The notes under the pieces: model-generated
Database searches by the model: none
Seen by the model: the letters and a program-made list of their open reading frames with translations, nothing else
Told to the model about the DNA's origin: nothing
Shown here: piece after piece, positions 20,745 to 29,483 of the stretch
Layout: each line of letters opens with the position of its first letter
How positions within the stretch are numbered: the first letter of the stretch is position 1
Made by a program: the position numbers and the translations under genes
Source of the DNA: DASTDY01 sp035478375
GTDB taxonomy: Bacteria > Patescibacteriota > Saccharimonadia > Saccharimonadales > EFPC-124
DNA length: 46,818 bases
Direction of reading: 5' to 3'
Assembly (NCBI GenBank): GCA_035478375.1
Contig: DATIJQ010000036.1
Location: 1-46,818, forward strand

Positions 20745-22202
20745 TTATTCTAGCTGCGGTGTTGTTTGTGGCGCTTGTTTTTGCCTTAAAAGTACTGTCC
20801 GTACTTTGCGGCTAGCCCGAATAATTTCGTAGCGATATTCGTAACCGACATAGCTAGCAATGCCCGCGCCCACCAAACCAAAAAGCAGGTAGTTTATTGT
20901 GTCATTACTTGTTGACGAATTTGGATTTTTCTGTGAGTTTGTTGACGTCGGCTTTGCCACCTTAGTAGACTTTGTAACGGCCGTTTTGGTCGCTTTTGGA
21001 GCCGTTGTTTTTACTGGTGTGGAGACTATCTTTTTTGTTGTCACTTTAGGAGCACTTGGCGTATTTGCAGTAGTCGCAGCGACGATTGGTTGCGTTATTA
21101 TATTTGCCGCGCCAGGTGTTGGCGTTGTTGACCACTGCCAATCATTAGCTGTTCGCGCCCAAGCTTGTCCAGTCTTTGCAACACTATAGGATGCAGCACT
21201 GTCAACGACCGCGCTATTGGGGTCAAGCAACCGTACAGGTGTGCCACTATTTACCAAACTTAGGTGCGATTGCGACGAATATACAACCGCGTATTCCCCT
21301 GGCCCAACCGTTTGGTCATCAAACGTGAATGCATTTTGGAACGAACTGCCAGTTTGCAGTGCGTACCCCGCTAGGTTCACGGCGGCCTCGTTAGGGTTGT
21401 ATAGCTCTATAAATTCATCAGCTGCATCGGTTGCTGGCGAGGCCGGATCGGGCAATAGTTCATTAATGGTAAGCGGTAAATAGATCTGGTCGTCTGTCGT
21501 AGCGTCCTCACCACTTTGTGTTTGCCCGTCTCCGCCATTACCCTGTGACGTACCGGTTGCTTGTTTGCACTCAGTAATTTTAGGGAGAGTACTCAGCGTT
21601 GTTGCGTCAACTGCCATGCAACCAACTACAAAATCACTTGCATTTGCATTGGTATCAATAATAAATCCATCGACATTTTTACGGACAAGCATTTGACCGG
21701 TTGCTGGCGCTGCCGCCGGTGTACCACCTTCTGCGATCGCAGCGTTCCCATAACCAAGCATATCAACCACGTTTGCATCGGTCGCGCCACTGTCGCTGGC
21801 AGGTTGCCATAACCGAATCTGCCCGCCACTATCGCTAAATCCACTAGTGAGCGGCTGGGCTGGCACGTCTTTTATGGTATATGTACTAGCCACAAGAGCA
21901 GCATTGGCAGCAATAATAACGCGGCAATCTGGCGTAGCATTATTGCAGGCGAGTGTCTTTTTGGTTATCCACGTTGCATCGCCGATTGCCGATGCGCTGC
22001 GATACTGGATTTTCCACCCTGTTACATCAACATTATTGACTGTCGGGTTATACAAAACAATAAAGTCATTGCCAGCCGCGCCGGTCTGGCCAGTCTGTAG
22101 TGCAGCGATGACAATATGACTAACTGATTGATCTGTCGCATGCGCTGGCGCCGCCGACAGCACGAGCGCTACGCTTAGCAAAATATAAATAACTTTCTTC
22201 AT
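20745..22202 (-). CDS. surface protein with two lamin-tail domains and C-terminal anchor
   Basis: 485 residues. Signal peptide 1-22 ending APAHA; a first lamin-tail-like domain (about 27-205, with NDFIVLYNP and VTGWKIQY); an acidic Gly/Gln linker; a second lamin-tail domain (about 240-355, with ADEFIELYNPNEAAVNLAGY); a long Thr/Lys/Pro/Ala linker (about 365-440); a membrane helix (about 447-465) and a basic cytosolic tail. LTD domains occur on many bacterial surface proteins and nucleases; no catalytic domain is attached here. TTTACA (22239-22234) and TACATA (22217-22212) with 16-bp spacing end 9 nt before the ATG, so it is probably leaderless. Confidence 0.85.
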   Translation of the reverse strand: MKKVIYILLSVALVLSAAPAHATDQSVSHIVIAALQTGQTGAAGNDFIVLYNPTVNNVDVTGWKIQYRSASAIGDATWITKKTLACNNATPDCRVIIAANAALVASTYTIKDVPAQPLTSGFSDSGGQIRLWQPASDSGATDANVVDMLGYGNAAIAEGGTPAAAPATGQMLVRKNVDGFIIDTNANASDFVVGCMAVDATTLSTLPKITECKQATGTSQGNGGDGQTQSGEDATTDDQIYLPLTINELLPDPASPATDAADEFIELYNPNEAAVNLAGYALQTGSSFQNAFTFDDQTVGPGEYAVVYSSQSHLSLVNSGTPVRLLDPNSAVVDSAASYSVAKTGQAWARTANDWQWSTTPTPGAANIITQPIVAATTANTPSAPKVTTKKIVSTPVKTTAPKATKTAVTKSTKVAKPTSTNSQKNPNSSTSNDTINYLLFGLVGAGIASYVGYEYRYEIIRASRKVRTVLLRQKQAPQTTPQLE

Positions 22203-22211
22203 GCCGCGCAG

Positions 22212-22239
22212 TATGTAGCAGATTCATTGGGAATGTAAA
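22212..22239 (-). promoter_or_regulatory. promoter of the lamin-tail protein gene (leaderless)
   Basis: TTTACA and TACATA on the minus strand, 16-bp spacing, ending 9 nt before the ATG. Confidence 0.55.
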
Positions 22240-22293
22240 CCCCTAACTTTTCCACAGCTTTTGCATAATCACGCCACATGCTTTAATAAGGGT

Positions 22294-22875
22294 ATGCTTA
22301 TCCTTAAAGAACGGCTTACAAATATCCCTATTTTGAGCCTGCAAACAGGCGCCGAACTTGCAAGAACCAGCCAACCAATTATTGATCCGCGCGAACTGAC
22401 GATTGTAGCTTTTTACTGCCAGGGGCCGCTGCTTGATTTTAACCCAGCAATTTTGCATATCGACGACATTCGCGAATTCAGCAACGTCGGTTTTATTGTA
22501 GACGGCGCTGACGTTATCATGCCACCCGACGGTTTGGTGCGCCTGCAACAGGTCATTAACTTCAATTTTGCGCTAGAAGGCAAACAGGTTGTCGACGACA
22601 CTGGCCGTAAAATGGGCAAAGTTAGCAACTACACGGTTGATGGCAACTCATTTTATATACGCCAAATTATTGTTGAGCCACAAATTTGGCAGGCATGGAA
22701 CACTGCCGAAATTCGCATTGGTCGCCAACAAATTATCGAGATAACCGACAAACAAATTATTGTTAAATCGCCAACAATTCGCAAAACTACGCCAGCGGTC
22801 CATCACACCTTAACGCAAAATCCTTTTAAACAAGCGCAACCCGAGGCGTCGCACGCCACGCATGATGACGCTTAG
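22294..22875 (+). CDS. PRC-barrel domain protein
   Basis: 193 residues from ATG 22294. TTGCAT (22261-22266) and TTAATA (22283-22288) end 5 nt before it, so the upstream in-frame ATG at 22261 lies in the promoter. Two PRC-barrel-like beta repeats are seen: about 8-80 (SLQTG, then VAFYC) and 92-170 (GKQVVDDTGRKMGKVSNY). The C-terminal tail is basic and unstructured. PRC barrels occur in RimM and in envelope- or photosynthesis-related proteins; the role here is unknown. The 3' end overlaps recX tail to tail by 4 nt. Confidence 0.8.
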   Translation: MLILKERLTNIPILSLQTGAELARTSQPIIDPRELTIVAFYCQGPLLDFNPAILHIDDIREFSNVGFIVDGADVIMPPDGLVRLQQVINFNFALEGKQVVDDTGRKMGKVSNYTVDGNSFYIRQIIVEPQIWQAWNTAEIRIGRQQIIEITDKQIIVKSPTIRKTTPAVHHTLTQNPFKQAQPEASHATHDDA

Positions 22876-23471
22876 GCATCGAGCGCTCGCACAATATCAT
22901 CAAAGCCAAACCCTTGCCGCGCCAAATACTGCAACAATTTGTCGCGGTCTTGGTATTTGGTTTGGCGACGTTTTTTGGCGATGAGGTTGGCAAGCGCTAA
23001 CTGTTCGTCATACGTTTGATTTGCACTTAACACTTCGGCAATTACGTCGTCAGCGATACCTTTTTGCTTGAGTTCTAGCCGCAATTTTTTGGCGCTGGTT
23101 TTTTGGCCAAGTGCACGGCTTTCGACCCACGATTTTGCAAACGCCGCGTCGTTAACATACCGACGATCGCATAGTTTTTGCAAGATTACCTCGGCGTCTT
23201 CGGGAGTAATTTTTTTGCGCCTAAAGTAATCGCGCATTTCGCGGACCGACCGCGGCCGCAGCATGGCAAACATCAGCGATCGTTCGTAGGCTTTGCCAAA
23301 ATCGCTGATATGTTTGAGATCTGCAAGCCGTGCGTCGGTCAGTTCTAGCCCCGCGTGCAAATGTTGTTCGAGCAGCTGCGCATGATTAAGCGAAAAGGCA
23401 TACTTGCCATCAACATACACCGACACGCGCTCGGCGTTTCGGGTTTGAGCTTTTATGCCAGTGATCTTCAT
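22872..23471 (-). CDS. recX: RecX regulatory protein
   Basis: 199 residues, helical and basic, with the RecX pattern RPRSVREMRDYFRRK, DRRYVNDAAFAKSWVESR and a third repeat near the C terminus (RQGFGFDDIVRAL). RecX binds RecA filaments and limits recombination. It lies 15 nt behind recA in the same transcript, a common pairing. Confidence 0.92.
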   Translation of the reverse strand: MKITGIKAQTRNAERVSVYVDGKYAFSLNHAQLLEQHLHAGLELTDARLADLKHISDFGKAYERSLMFAMLRPRSVREMRDYFRRKKITPEDAEVILQKLCDRRYVNDAAFAKSWVESRALGQKTSAKKLRLELKQKGIADDVIAEVLSANQTYDEQLALANLIAKKRRQTKYQDRDKLLQYLARQGFGFDDIVRALDA

Positions 23472-23486
23472 GGCGCGGTGACCAAA

Positions 23487-24536
23487 CTAATCTCGTTCGG
23501 TGGCAACTTTTTCGCGGACCAGCTTGTCGATTTCGGCCATAGTTTTGGGATTTTCTTTGAGATATTCCTTAGAGGCTTCGCGGCCCTGTCCAATTTTGGC
23601 GTCTTTGTACGAAAACCAAGCGCCGGCTTTGTCGACAATACCATGTTGCACGGCCAAATCGAGCACGTCACCAGTTTTGCTAATGCCCTGGTTGTACATA
23701 ATATCGAATTCGGCCTGGCGAAACGGCGGCGCGATTTTGTTTTTGACCACTTTAACTTTGGTGCGATTGCCAATGACCTCTTCGCCAACCTTAATTTGGC
23801 CGGTGCGGCGAATATCCAAACGTACGCTGGCATAAAACTTAAGCGCGTTACCACCAGTGGTTGTTTCGGGGTTGCCAAACATCACGCCAATCTTCATGCG
23901 GATTTGGTTGATGAACATAACCGTGGCTTTGCTTTTGTTAATAATGCCGGTTAGTTTACGCAAGGCTTGGCTCATTAAGCGGGCTTGCAAACCCATGTGG
24001 CTGTCACCCATGTCGCCTTCGATTTCGGCTTGTGGCGTTAGCGCGGCAACTGAGTCAACAACAATGAGATCGACGGCGTTGCTGCGCACCAGCGAGTCAA
24101 CGATTTCGAGCGCCTGCTCGCCGTTATCTGGCTGGCTAATTAACAAATTGTCAGTGTCGACGCCCAACTTGCGGGCGTAACTTGGGTCGAGCGCATGCTC
24201 GGCGTCAATAAAGGCTGCGGTGCCGCCGTTGCGTTGGCATTCGGCAATAGCGTGCAAGGTGAGGGTGGTTTTGCCCGAACTTTCGGGGCCATACACCTCT
24301 ATAATGCGGCCTTTAGGGTAACCGCCGCCAAGTGCTAGGTCCAGGCTGAGCGCGCCAGCCGAAATAAATTCCACGTCGGCGTGTTTTTGCTCGCCCAAAC
24401 GCATAATTGCGCCGGTGCCAAATTGCTTTTCTATTTGTTCCATTGCCAGGCCGAGCGCTTTTAATTTGCCCTCGTCGGCTTTTTTAGTTGCATCAGTTGT
24501 TTTTGCAGTATCGGTCTTTTTGGTCGTGTCTGCCAT
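23487..24536 (-). CDS. recA: RecA recombinase
   Basis: 349 residues from ATG 24536, preceded by AGAGGGG. It forms the filament that carries out strand exchange and SOS signalling. Visible: a 20-residue Lys/Thr/Asp-rich N-terminal extension, Walker A GPESSGKT (about 85), Walker B LIVVDSVAAL (about 160), loop L1 EGDMGDSHMG and L2 region FINQIRMKIGVMFGNPETTT. The acidic C-terminal tail of E. coli RecA is absent. A minus-strand TATAAT (24569-24564) is the likely -10 box. recX follows. Confidence 0.97.
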   Translation of the reverse strand: MADTTKKTDTAKTTDATKKADEGKLKALGLAMEQIEKQFGTGAIMRLGEQKHADVEFISAGALSLDLALGGGYPKGRIIEVYGPESSGKTTLTLHAIAECQRNGGTAAFIDAEHALDPSYARKLGVDTDNLLISQPDNGEQALEIVDSLVRSNAVDLIVVDSVAALTPQAEIEGDMGDSHMGLQARLMSQALRKLTGIINKSKATVMFINQIRMKIGVMFGNPETTTGGNALKFYASVRLDIRRTGQIKVGEEVIGNRTKVKVVKNKIAPPFRQAEFDIMYNQGISKTGDVLDLAVQHGIVDKAGAWFSYKDAKIGQGREASKEYLKENPKTMAEIDKLVREKVATERD

Positions 24537-24633
24537 AAAATTTCCCCTCTCTTTTCTATATTCATTATATCGTGCTTGTGGATTGTAGTACAGGTTGGCT
24601 AGGAGTGCCAGGGTTTTTTGCAAAAAGAGCCCA

Positions 24634-24663
24634 GCCCGGCGCGCAAACGTAAGCGCGCCGGGC
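24634..24663 (-). terminator. rho-independent terminator
   Basis: A perfect 11-bp GC stem (24634-24644 with 24653-24663) followed on the minus strand by a T5 run at about 24625, just behind the stop at 24675. Confidence 0.85.
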
Positions 24664-24674
24664 CAGTGCTCACA

Positions 24675-25136
24675 TCAGCTGGAATGTTCGGGACCGAAGC
24701 CAGCATCACCTAGTTCATACAAGGCCATTGTAAGCTTGCCAAGCTCCCTCATTATTGCATAGGTTGCAGCATCTTGATCGTCACTGTCCGCCTCGTCAAA
24801 TCCCTCCCTTGGCAACAGCAGCATTTGGGTCGAAAAACGCCAGCCGCAATCGAGAGTGCCCTCGGCGAGTACAAAGCGATGCGTCGTGCTATCACCGCAG
24901 TCTAGCAGGAGCGCCGGCGTGCCACGCGACAGGCCATTACCGACATCAGCCACGCAAGGTTTGCCGTCAAACTGCACCCTTGCCGTCACACAAGCAGCGA
25001 TATCATCAAGCCCGATGAGACTCATTGCCAGGCGACTGGAATTACTGCATTGCAACGCTACGTAAACAGTATTGAGGTCTACGAGCGGCTCAATCGGAGG
25101 TGTTGCTCCAATTTGGGCCAGGTCTTGTAGCTTCAC
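24675..25136 (-). CDS. unknown protein, paralog of the gene at 25253
   Basis: 153 residues from a GTG preceded by GGGAG; the ATG at 25223 is upstream of the promoter. It matches the next gene over most of its length: VY-ALxxxxxSR in the first third, D..GxP.LLL near 90, HRFVL, then GWRFSTQ..LL. No catalytic residues, signal or membrane segment stand out. Cysteines at several positions are not shared with the paralog. It may be a small binding protein of an accessory family; this is inference. The promoter (25202-25174) and a terminator frame it. Confidence 0.75.
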   Translation of the reverse strand: MKLQDLAQIGATPPIEPLVDLNTVYVALQCSNSSRLAMSLIGLDDIAACVTARVQFDGKPCVADVGNGLSRGTPALLLDCGDSTTHRFVLAEGTLDCGWRFSTQMLLLPREGFDEADSDDQDAATYAIMRELGKLTMALYELGDAGFGPEHSS

Positions 25137-25173
25137 GAGTACTCCCTGCGCAAAAACGGATGTAAGCCATAGT

Positions 25174-25202
25174 ATTATAAAATTTTCGCCTAACAAACAC
25201 AA
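25174..25202 (-). promoter_or_regulatory. promoter of the gene at 24675-25136
   Basis: Minus strand TTGTGT (25202-25197) and TATAAT (25179-25174) with exactly 17-bp spacing; leader of about 30 nt containing the Shine-Dalgarno. Confidence 0.7.
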
Positions 25203-25207
25203 ATTAA

Positions 25208-25242
25208 ACAGGGGGGCGTGCAAAGCGCACGCGCCCCCTGTT
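25208..25242 (-). terminator. terminator of the gene at 25253
   Basis: A long GC-rich hairpin (arms near 25208-25221 and 25228-25242) behind the stop, followed by T-rich sequence on the minus strand. Confidence 0.75.
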
Positions 25243-25252
25243 CCAGCTAGAT

Positions 25253-25711
25253 CTACTGCGGATCGTGGAAGGCTCCTTCGCCGAAGACACGGCGCTGGAG
25301 TTCGCCCAGCGCGGCCTTCAGCTTGTCCATTTCGGCCTCCACCTTGTCGTTGTTCGGGTCGTCGATCTGGAGCGCCGCATCACTGTAAACGAGTTGGAGG
25401 CTGGCGAAACGCCAGCCCTGAACCTGCCGCACCAAGAAGACACGGTGGTTCTGGTCACCAGCGGCGTAGCGCAGCAACAGCCCGGGGTCGCCGTCCACAA
25501 GATAGGGCTCGACATCGGCCCGGAACACATCGCCGCCGATACGCCCGCGCAGCGAGAATTCCAGGGTCTCGATGTCACGGCCCATGCCCGAGTTGCGATA
25601 CAGATGACGAGTGACCTCCCCACTAAGCAGCGCATAGTACACGCCCTCCGGGTCGTCCAGAGCGACGAACTCCGGAGCGCGCACAATCTCGAACCCATTT
25701 GCGGTCGTCAT
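25253..25711 (-). CDS. unknown protein, paralog of the gene at 24675
   Basis: 152 residues from ATG 25711, which follows AGGAAGG. It is homologous to the downstream neighbour: GVYYALLSG, VDGDPGLLLRY, HRVFLV and GWRFASLQL align with that gene. The predicted fold is beta-rich with a C-terminal helix rich in Lys/Glu (about 125-145). It has its own terminator, and divergent AT-rich promoter sequence lies upstream. Base composition is GC-rich relative to the core genes. Confidence 0.75.
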   Translation of the reverse strand: MTTANGFEIVRAPEFVALDDPEGVYYALLSGEVTRHLYRNSGMGRDIETLEFSLRGRIGGDVFRADVEPYLVDGDPGLLLRYAAGDQNHRVFLVRQVQGWRFASLQLVYSDAALQIDDPNNDKVEAEMDKLKAALGELQRRVFGEGAFHDPQ

Positions 25712-25794
25712 TACCAACCTTCCTCAATGTCTAGGTGGAACTAACAATATTATATAATATTATGAAATATAAAGCAATGCCATTCTACGTGTAG

Positions 25795-25800
25795 TATAAT
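25795..25800 (+). promoter_or_regulatory. -10 box of the prepilin-like gene
   Basis: TATAAT at 22 nt before the ATG at 25823, with Shine-Dalgarno AAGGAG in the short leader. Confidence 0.55.
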
Positions 25801-25822
25801 AATGTCAGAATAAGGAGACCCT

Positions 25823-26212
25823 ATGCGCCAACGTGGCTTTACCGTACTTGAATTACTTGTGGCAATCGTATTTTTGGTTGCTGCCGGCACGATATTTTTT
25901 GTCCAAAAACGTGACCTCGAAGTTGCGGCGCGCGATAGTGCCCGCAAAACTGCCATTAACGCCATGTACTATAACCTCGAAGACGTCTTTTACCCAGGCA
26001 GCAACGGTTACCCAGAGCACCTAACCGCCGACCAACTTAAAGGCCTCGATCCGTCAATATTAAAAGACCCTAATGGCAAAACCATTGGTGACTACGGAAG
26101 TAACTACCGTTACGACACTAAAGATTGTGGTAATGGCATATGTAAAAGCTACACATTAACCGCGACACTCGAGCATGAAGGCAACTACGTCAAAGATAGC
26201 CGCAACAAATAG
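25823..26212 (+). CDS. type IV pilin-like prepilin
   Basis: 129 residues with a textbook prepilin start: MRQRG, cut before FTVLELLVAIVFLVAAG, with Glu at +5. The helical stalk is followed by a short globular part with one Cys pair (CGNGIC) near residue 108. It would be processed by a prepilin peptidase and added to a pilus or pseudopilus. Its start is unambiguous (AAGGAG at good spacing), in contrast to the pilin-like gene at 13130. It stands alone, between an accessory pair and the ruv cluster. Confidence 0.88.
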   Translation: MRQRGFTVLELLVAIVFLVAAGTIFFVQKRDLEVAARDSARKTAINAMYYNLEDVFYPGSNGYPEHLTADQLKGLDPSILKDPNGKTIGDYGSNYRYDTKDCGNGICKSYTLTATLEHEGNYVKDSRNK

Positions 26213-26216
26213 CCAC

Positions 26217-26936
26217 CTACCACTCGTTAACTGGGTAGCCTTGCAAGATTTTGACAGCCTTTTCGGAGGCGTCGATAACTAAATTGACAACGCGTTTTGG
26301 GTTGGCGACTAGCCTAAAATGGTATACGGTTTCTTCGCCCTGAGTCGACAATTTTAGCGTACCGTAATTAAGCAACTGCGCCACAATGCCGTTTTGTTCG
26401 CTACTGCAATCTTCGACGTTAATAAGCGCCACAGTTTGTTGTTTTGTATTAAATAAACCGGTTTGCACAAATTGAATAATGCTTTCGCTGGTGACATAAA
26501 ATTTGTTGCCCTGATACACGGCAGTCGAAACAATACCAAATAAAACGACCAGTCCGACAACCAAAAAACCAGGCAGCGCGAGAACAGCTGCCGACGGCAG
26601 CGCTGTTGCTTTAATCATAAGAGTATGGGCGATGCTATCGTGCGCCAAACCATACAGCGACAGCGCCGCAATAACAACCGCCGCTAAAAACAATACAAAT
26701 ACCCAGATAGAAACAATGCCAATGGGGTGGCGCTTAACTTCTTCAATAACAAATTCGCCAGCCGAAAGTGACAGCTGCGGGTATTTGCGTTTTGAGTCCG
26801 CGTGCCTTTGCTCTAGCTCTGGCGTTAGCGCCGGGTGGACCGCTTGGCCAGGGATGCGTGGCACCGGACCGTTGAGCGGTTGCGGTTGCTGCGGCTGAAT
26901 AGGCTGTGGAATTGGTTGTTGATCGTCAGGATTCAT
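26217..26936 (-). CDS. membrane protein with bacterial PH-like domain
   Basis: 239 residues: a Pro/Gln-rich cytosolic N terminus (1-45), two membrane helices (about 75-98 and 112-140), then a beta-rich domain of the bPH_2 type (about 145-225, with FYVTSESIIQ and LINVEDCSSEQ). The domain resembles YdbS/YdbT-type proteins. It lies 9 nt behind ruvB. A minus-strand TAGAAT (26948-26943) sits 6 nt before the ATG inside the ruvB stop region, so a leaderless internal start is possible. Confidence 0.82.
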   Translation of the reverse strand: MNPDDQQPIPQPIQPQQPQPLNGPVPRIPGQAVHPALTPELEQRHADSKRKYPQLSLSAGEFVIEEVKRHPIGIVSIWVFVLFLAAVVIAALSLYGLAHDSIAHTLMIKATALPSAAVLALPGFLVVGLVVLFGIVSTAVYQGNKFYVTSESIIQFVQTGLFNTKQQTVALINVEDCSSEQNGIVAQLLNYGTLKLSTQGEETVYHFRLVANPKRVVNLVIDASEKAVKILQGYPVNEW

Positions 26937-26945
26937 ACGCCTATT

Positions 26946-27971
26946 CTACACTAGTTCGGTCTGCCCTGGCACAGTTTTACCCAAATGACGGTAGGCATGG
27001 CGCGTGGCTTTGCGGCCGCGCGGGGTGCGTTCGAGCAAGCCGATTTGCATGAGATACGGTTCGTAAAAATCTTCGATAGTTGCGCGTTCGTCGCCGGTAA
27101 TGGCCGCCAATGTTTCGACACCAACCGGACCACCACTAAAATTGTCGATGATTTTTGCCAGCAAGTGACGGTCGGCTGGGTCAAGACCGAGGTCGTCAAC
27201 TTCTAGTAAATGCAGGGCTTTAGTGGCGATGACAGTATCAATAATGCCGTCACCGTTAACATCGGCATAATCGCGCACCCGTTTTAGTAAGCGATTGGCG
27301 ATGCGTGGCGTTAAACGGGCACGCTTGGCAAGTTCGCTGGCGGCCTGGCCATCAATTTTTACACCTAAGATATCGGCTGAGCGGCTAATAATGCCGGCGA
27401 TCTCGTGCGGTTCGTAAAACTCTAAGCGGTGAACCATGCCAAAGCGGTCGCGTAGTGGTGCTGCTAAATTGCCGGTGCGTGTGGTGGCGCCAATAAGCGT
27501 AAATTTTGGCAGATCAAGGCGTAAACTGCGAGCGCTCGGCCCTTTGCCAAGCATAATGTCTAGCTTAAAATCTTCCATGGCGCCATACAGGACTTCTTCG
27601 ACGGTGTGATTTAGGCGGTGGATTTCGTCAATAAATAAAATGTCACCATCGGCTAAGTTGGTAAGCAAGCTCGCCAAATCGCCGGCGCGCTCGATTGCCG
27701 GGCCGCTGGTAATGCGTATGTTGCTGCCCATCTCGTTGGCAATAACTGTGGCCATTGTGGTTTTACCCAGTCCCGGTGGACCATACAACAGCACATGGTC
27801 AATTGGTTCGCCACGTTTTTTGGCGGCGTCAATAGCAAGCTTTAAGTTCGTTTTGAGCCGCGTTTGGCCAATGTAGCTGCTAAAATCGCGCGGGCGCAAG
27901 GTGTTTTCGAGCACCTGCTCTTCGGCAGCCGTCCCCTCGTCTATTTGTGTGTTGACAATTCGCTCAATCAT
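26946..27971 (-). CDS. ruvB: RuvB, Holliday junction branch-migration ATPase
   Basis: 341 residues, full length. Walker A GPPGLGKTT (about 64), Walker B LFIDEIHRL (about 111), sensor GATTRTG (about 160), and the C-terminal winged helix with GLLERTPRGRKAT. With RuvA it moves Holliday junctions. A minus-strand TATAGT (27986-27981) ends 9 nt before the ATG without a ribosome site, so it can be transcribed leaderless in addition to any operon read-through. Confidence 0.97.
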   Translation of the reverse strand: MIERIVNTQIDEGTAAEEQVLENTLRPRDFSSYIGQTRLKTNLKLAIDAAKKRGEPIDHVLLYGPPGLGKTTMATVIANEMGSNIRITSGPAIERAGDLASLLTNLADGDILFIDEIHRLNHTVEEVLYGAMEDFKLDIMLGKGPSARSLRLDLPKFTLIGATTRTGNLAAPLRDRFGMVHRLEFYEPHEIAGIISRSADILGVKIDGQAASELAKRARLTPRIANRLLKRVRDYADVNGDGIIDTVIATKALHLLEVDDLGLDPADRHLLAKIIDNFSGGPVGVETLAAITGDERATIEDFYEPYLMQIGLLERTPRGRKATRHAYRHLGKTVPGQTELV

Positions 27972-28014
27972 AATGCTTATACTATAGTACCACTAAAGTG
28001 TTACCAAGATAAAG

Positions 28015-28419
28015 CTATGGCTCAATATGTAATTCGCCGAAACCGGTTTGGGGATCAGTTTTTTCGGTGAATGTAAGTTGTGACTCGGTCGCCAGCACCA
28101 ACTCTACCGTTGTATGCACAATACTCGCTTCTTTAAGATGGCCGCCGTGCACTGCGCCGTCTTTATCGGACACTGCAATGTGTAAATGACTACGGCCCTG
28201 ACCTAAATTGCCAATAAGCGACACGATTTCGAACGGCCCAGACAGCGTACGAATATCTTGCGCATCTGGCTGAGCACCAGCCATGCGCATACGTACCTGC
28301 GTAAGGCTGCCGACAGCACTAATAATTGTAGCCGAAGAAAGGGCGTTGGTTTTTACAAAATTTTCTATAGCCTGTTTAAGGTCATCGCCTTCGTGGAGGC
28401 GCACCGCGATCATTTGCAT
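28015..28419 (-). CDS. PPC/DUF296-domain protein
   Basis: 134 residues. The PPC-domain pattern is clear: MIAVRLHEGDDL at the start, SAVGSLTQVRMR, then GNLGQGRSHLHIAVSDKDG and GGHL, including the HxH site that binds metal in bacterial members. In plants the domain is joined to AT-hooks; bacterial forms stand alone and their role is unclear. It is inserted between ruvA (1 nt away) and ruvB in the same transcript. Confidence 0.88.
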   Translation of the reverse strand: MQMIAVRLHEGDDLKQAIENFVKTNALSSATIISAVGSLTQVRMRMAGAQPDAQDIRTLSGPFEIVSLIGNLGQGRSHLHIAVSDKDGAVHGGHLKEASIVHTTVELVLATESQLTFTEKTDPQTGFGELHIEP

Positions 28420-28420
28420 G

Positions 28421-28993
28421 TTACGCGCTCATAAATTTTAGTGCTTGGGTGATGCGGGCGGGCGCGTCCAAAGCGGTGTCGGTTTGAGCCAACGCTTCGT
28501 TAGCTTGTTGTAAGCTGTAACCAAGGGCCAATAATGCGTCAAGCGCATCATCCCCAGCTGCCGGCGTTGCGGTTTTTATAAGGCTGGTGCCTGGTGCACC
28601 GACTTTGTCTTTTAAATCAACGGCAATGCGTTCAGCAATGCGTTTGCCAACACCGCTAGCACGCTGCACAAAGGTACTGTCGCTCATCGCAATGGCACTG
28701 CGGATGGCTTCGGCGTCGCCCAAACTTAAAATCGCCAGGGCCATTTTGGGGCCAACACCAGAGACCGAAATTAATAATTCAAATAGCCTTTTAGCGGTGA
28801 GGTGCGAAAACCCAAACAAGTCATGGGCGTTTTCGCGGAGGTGATCATGCGTGTAGAGCTTTACAGTTTGGCCCAAACTTGCGGCTTCAAAATCGCCGGC
28901 GGCAACCTGGACTTCGTAGCCAAGTCCGCCAACGTCAATAATTAAGGCTGAATCTGTTTTTTCGACGACTTCGCCGGCAACGTGTGCAATCAT
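28421..28993 (-). CDS. ruvA: RuvA, Holliday junction-binding protein
   Basis: 190 residues: N-terminal OB fold (about 1-62, with DVGGLGYEV), two HhH motifs (SGVGPKMALAIL and ASGVGKRIAERI) and the C-terminal domain that contacts RuvB (ALDALLALGYS). Partner genes ruvC and ruvB flank it. A minus-strand TATACT (29005-29000) ends 6 nt before the ATG, overlapping the ruvC end. Confidence 0.95.
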   Translation of the reverse strand: MIAHVAGEVVEKTDSALIIDVGGLGYEVQVAAGDFEAASLGQTVKLYTHDHLRENAHDLFGFSHLTAKRLFELLISVSGVGPKMALAILSLGDAEAIRSAIAMSDSTFVQRASGVGKRIAERIAVDLKDKVGAPGTSLIKTATPAAGDDALDALLALGYSLQQANEALAQTDTALDAPARITQALKFMSA

Positions 28994-29009
28994 AATCTTA
29001 GTATAACAG

Positions 29010-29483
29010 TTACGCTGGGTTTGTGGCGGCGTGGGTTAAAGCGGCGGCAATGGCATCGGCGCAGTCATCGGGCTTGGGGACTTCTTGTAGTTTTAACACA
29101 ATTTTGACCATTTCTTGCATTTGTTTTTTATCAGCCTTGCCGTAACCCGTAAGCGATTGTTTGATTTGCATTGGCGTGTACTCAAAAACTGGCAAATTAT
29201 ATTGTTGAGCGACTAATAAGACTACGCCGCGAGCCTGCGCCACGGACATTGCAGTGGTGACGTTGCGGGCAAAAAACAATTTTTCGACAGATACAACTTG
29301 TGGTTTTGTGCTGGCCACAATTTCCCGCAGGGCGTCATAAATAATAAGCAAACGCTCCGGTTCGGGCTGGTGCACTTTGGTACGAATCACACCAGCGTCA
29401 ACCAATTTTGGCTGACGCACAGCGCTGTCGATAACGCCGAAGCCCATAATGCCTGTGCCTGGGTCGATGCCCAAAATTCTCAT
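29010..29483 (-). CDS. ruvC: RuvC, Holliday junction resolvase
   Basis: 157 residues with the RNase H-like fold. Acidic metal ligands are visible: D7 in GIDPGTG, E67 in VSVEKLFFARN, and D140/D143 in KPDDCADAIA. It nicks Holliday junctions in step with RuvAB. It overlaps the upstream IMPase gene by 4 nt. Confidence 0.95.
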   Translation of the reverse strand: MRILGIDPGTGIMGFGVIDSAVRQPKLVDAGVIRTKVHQPEPERLLIIYDALREIVASTKPQVVSVEKLFFARNVTTAMSVAQARGVVLLVAQQYNLPVFEYTPMQIKQSLTGYGKADKKQMQEMVKIVLKLQEVPKPDDCADAIAAALTHAATNPA

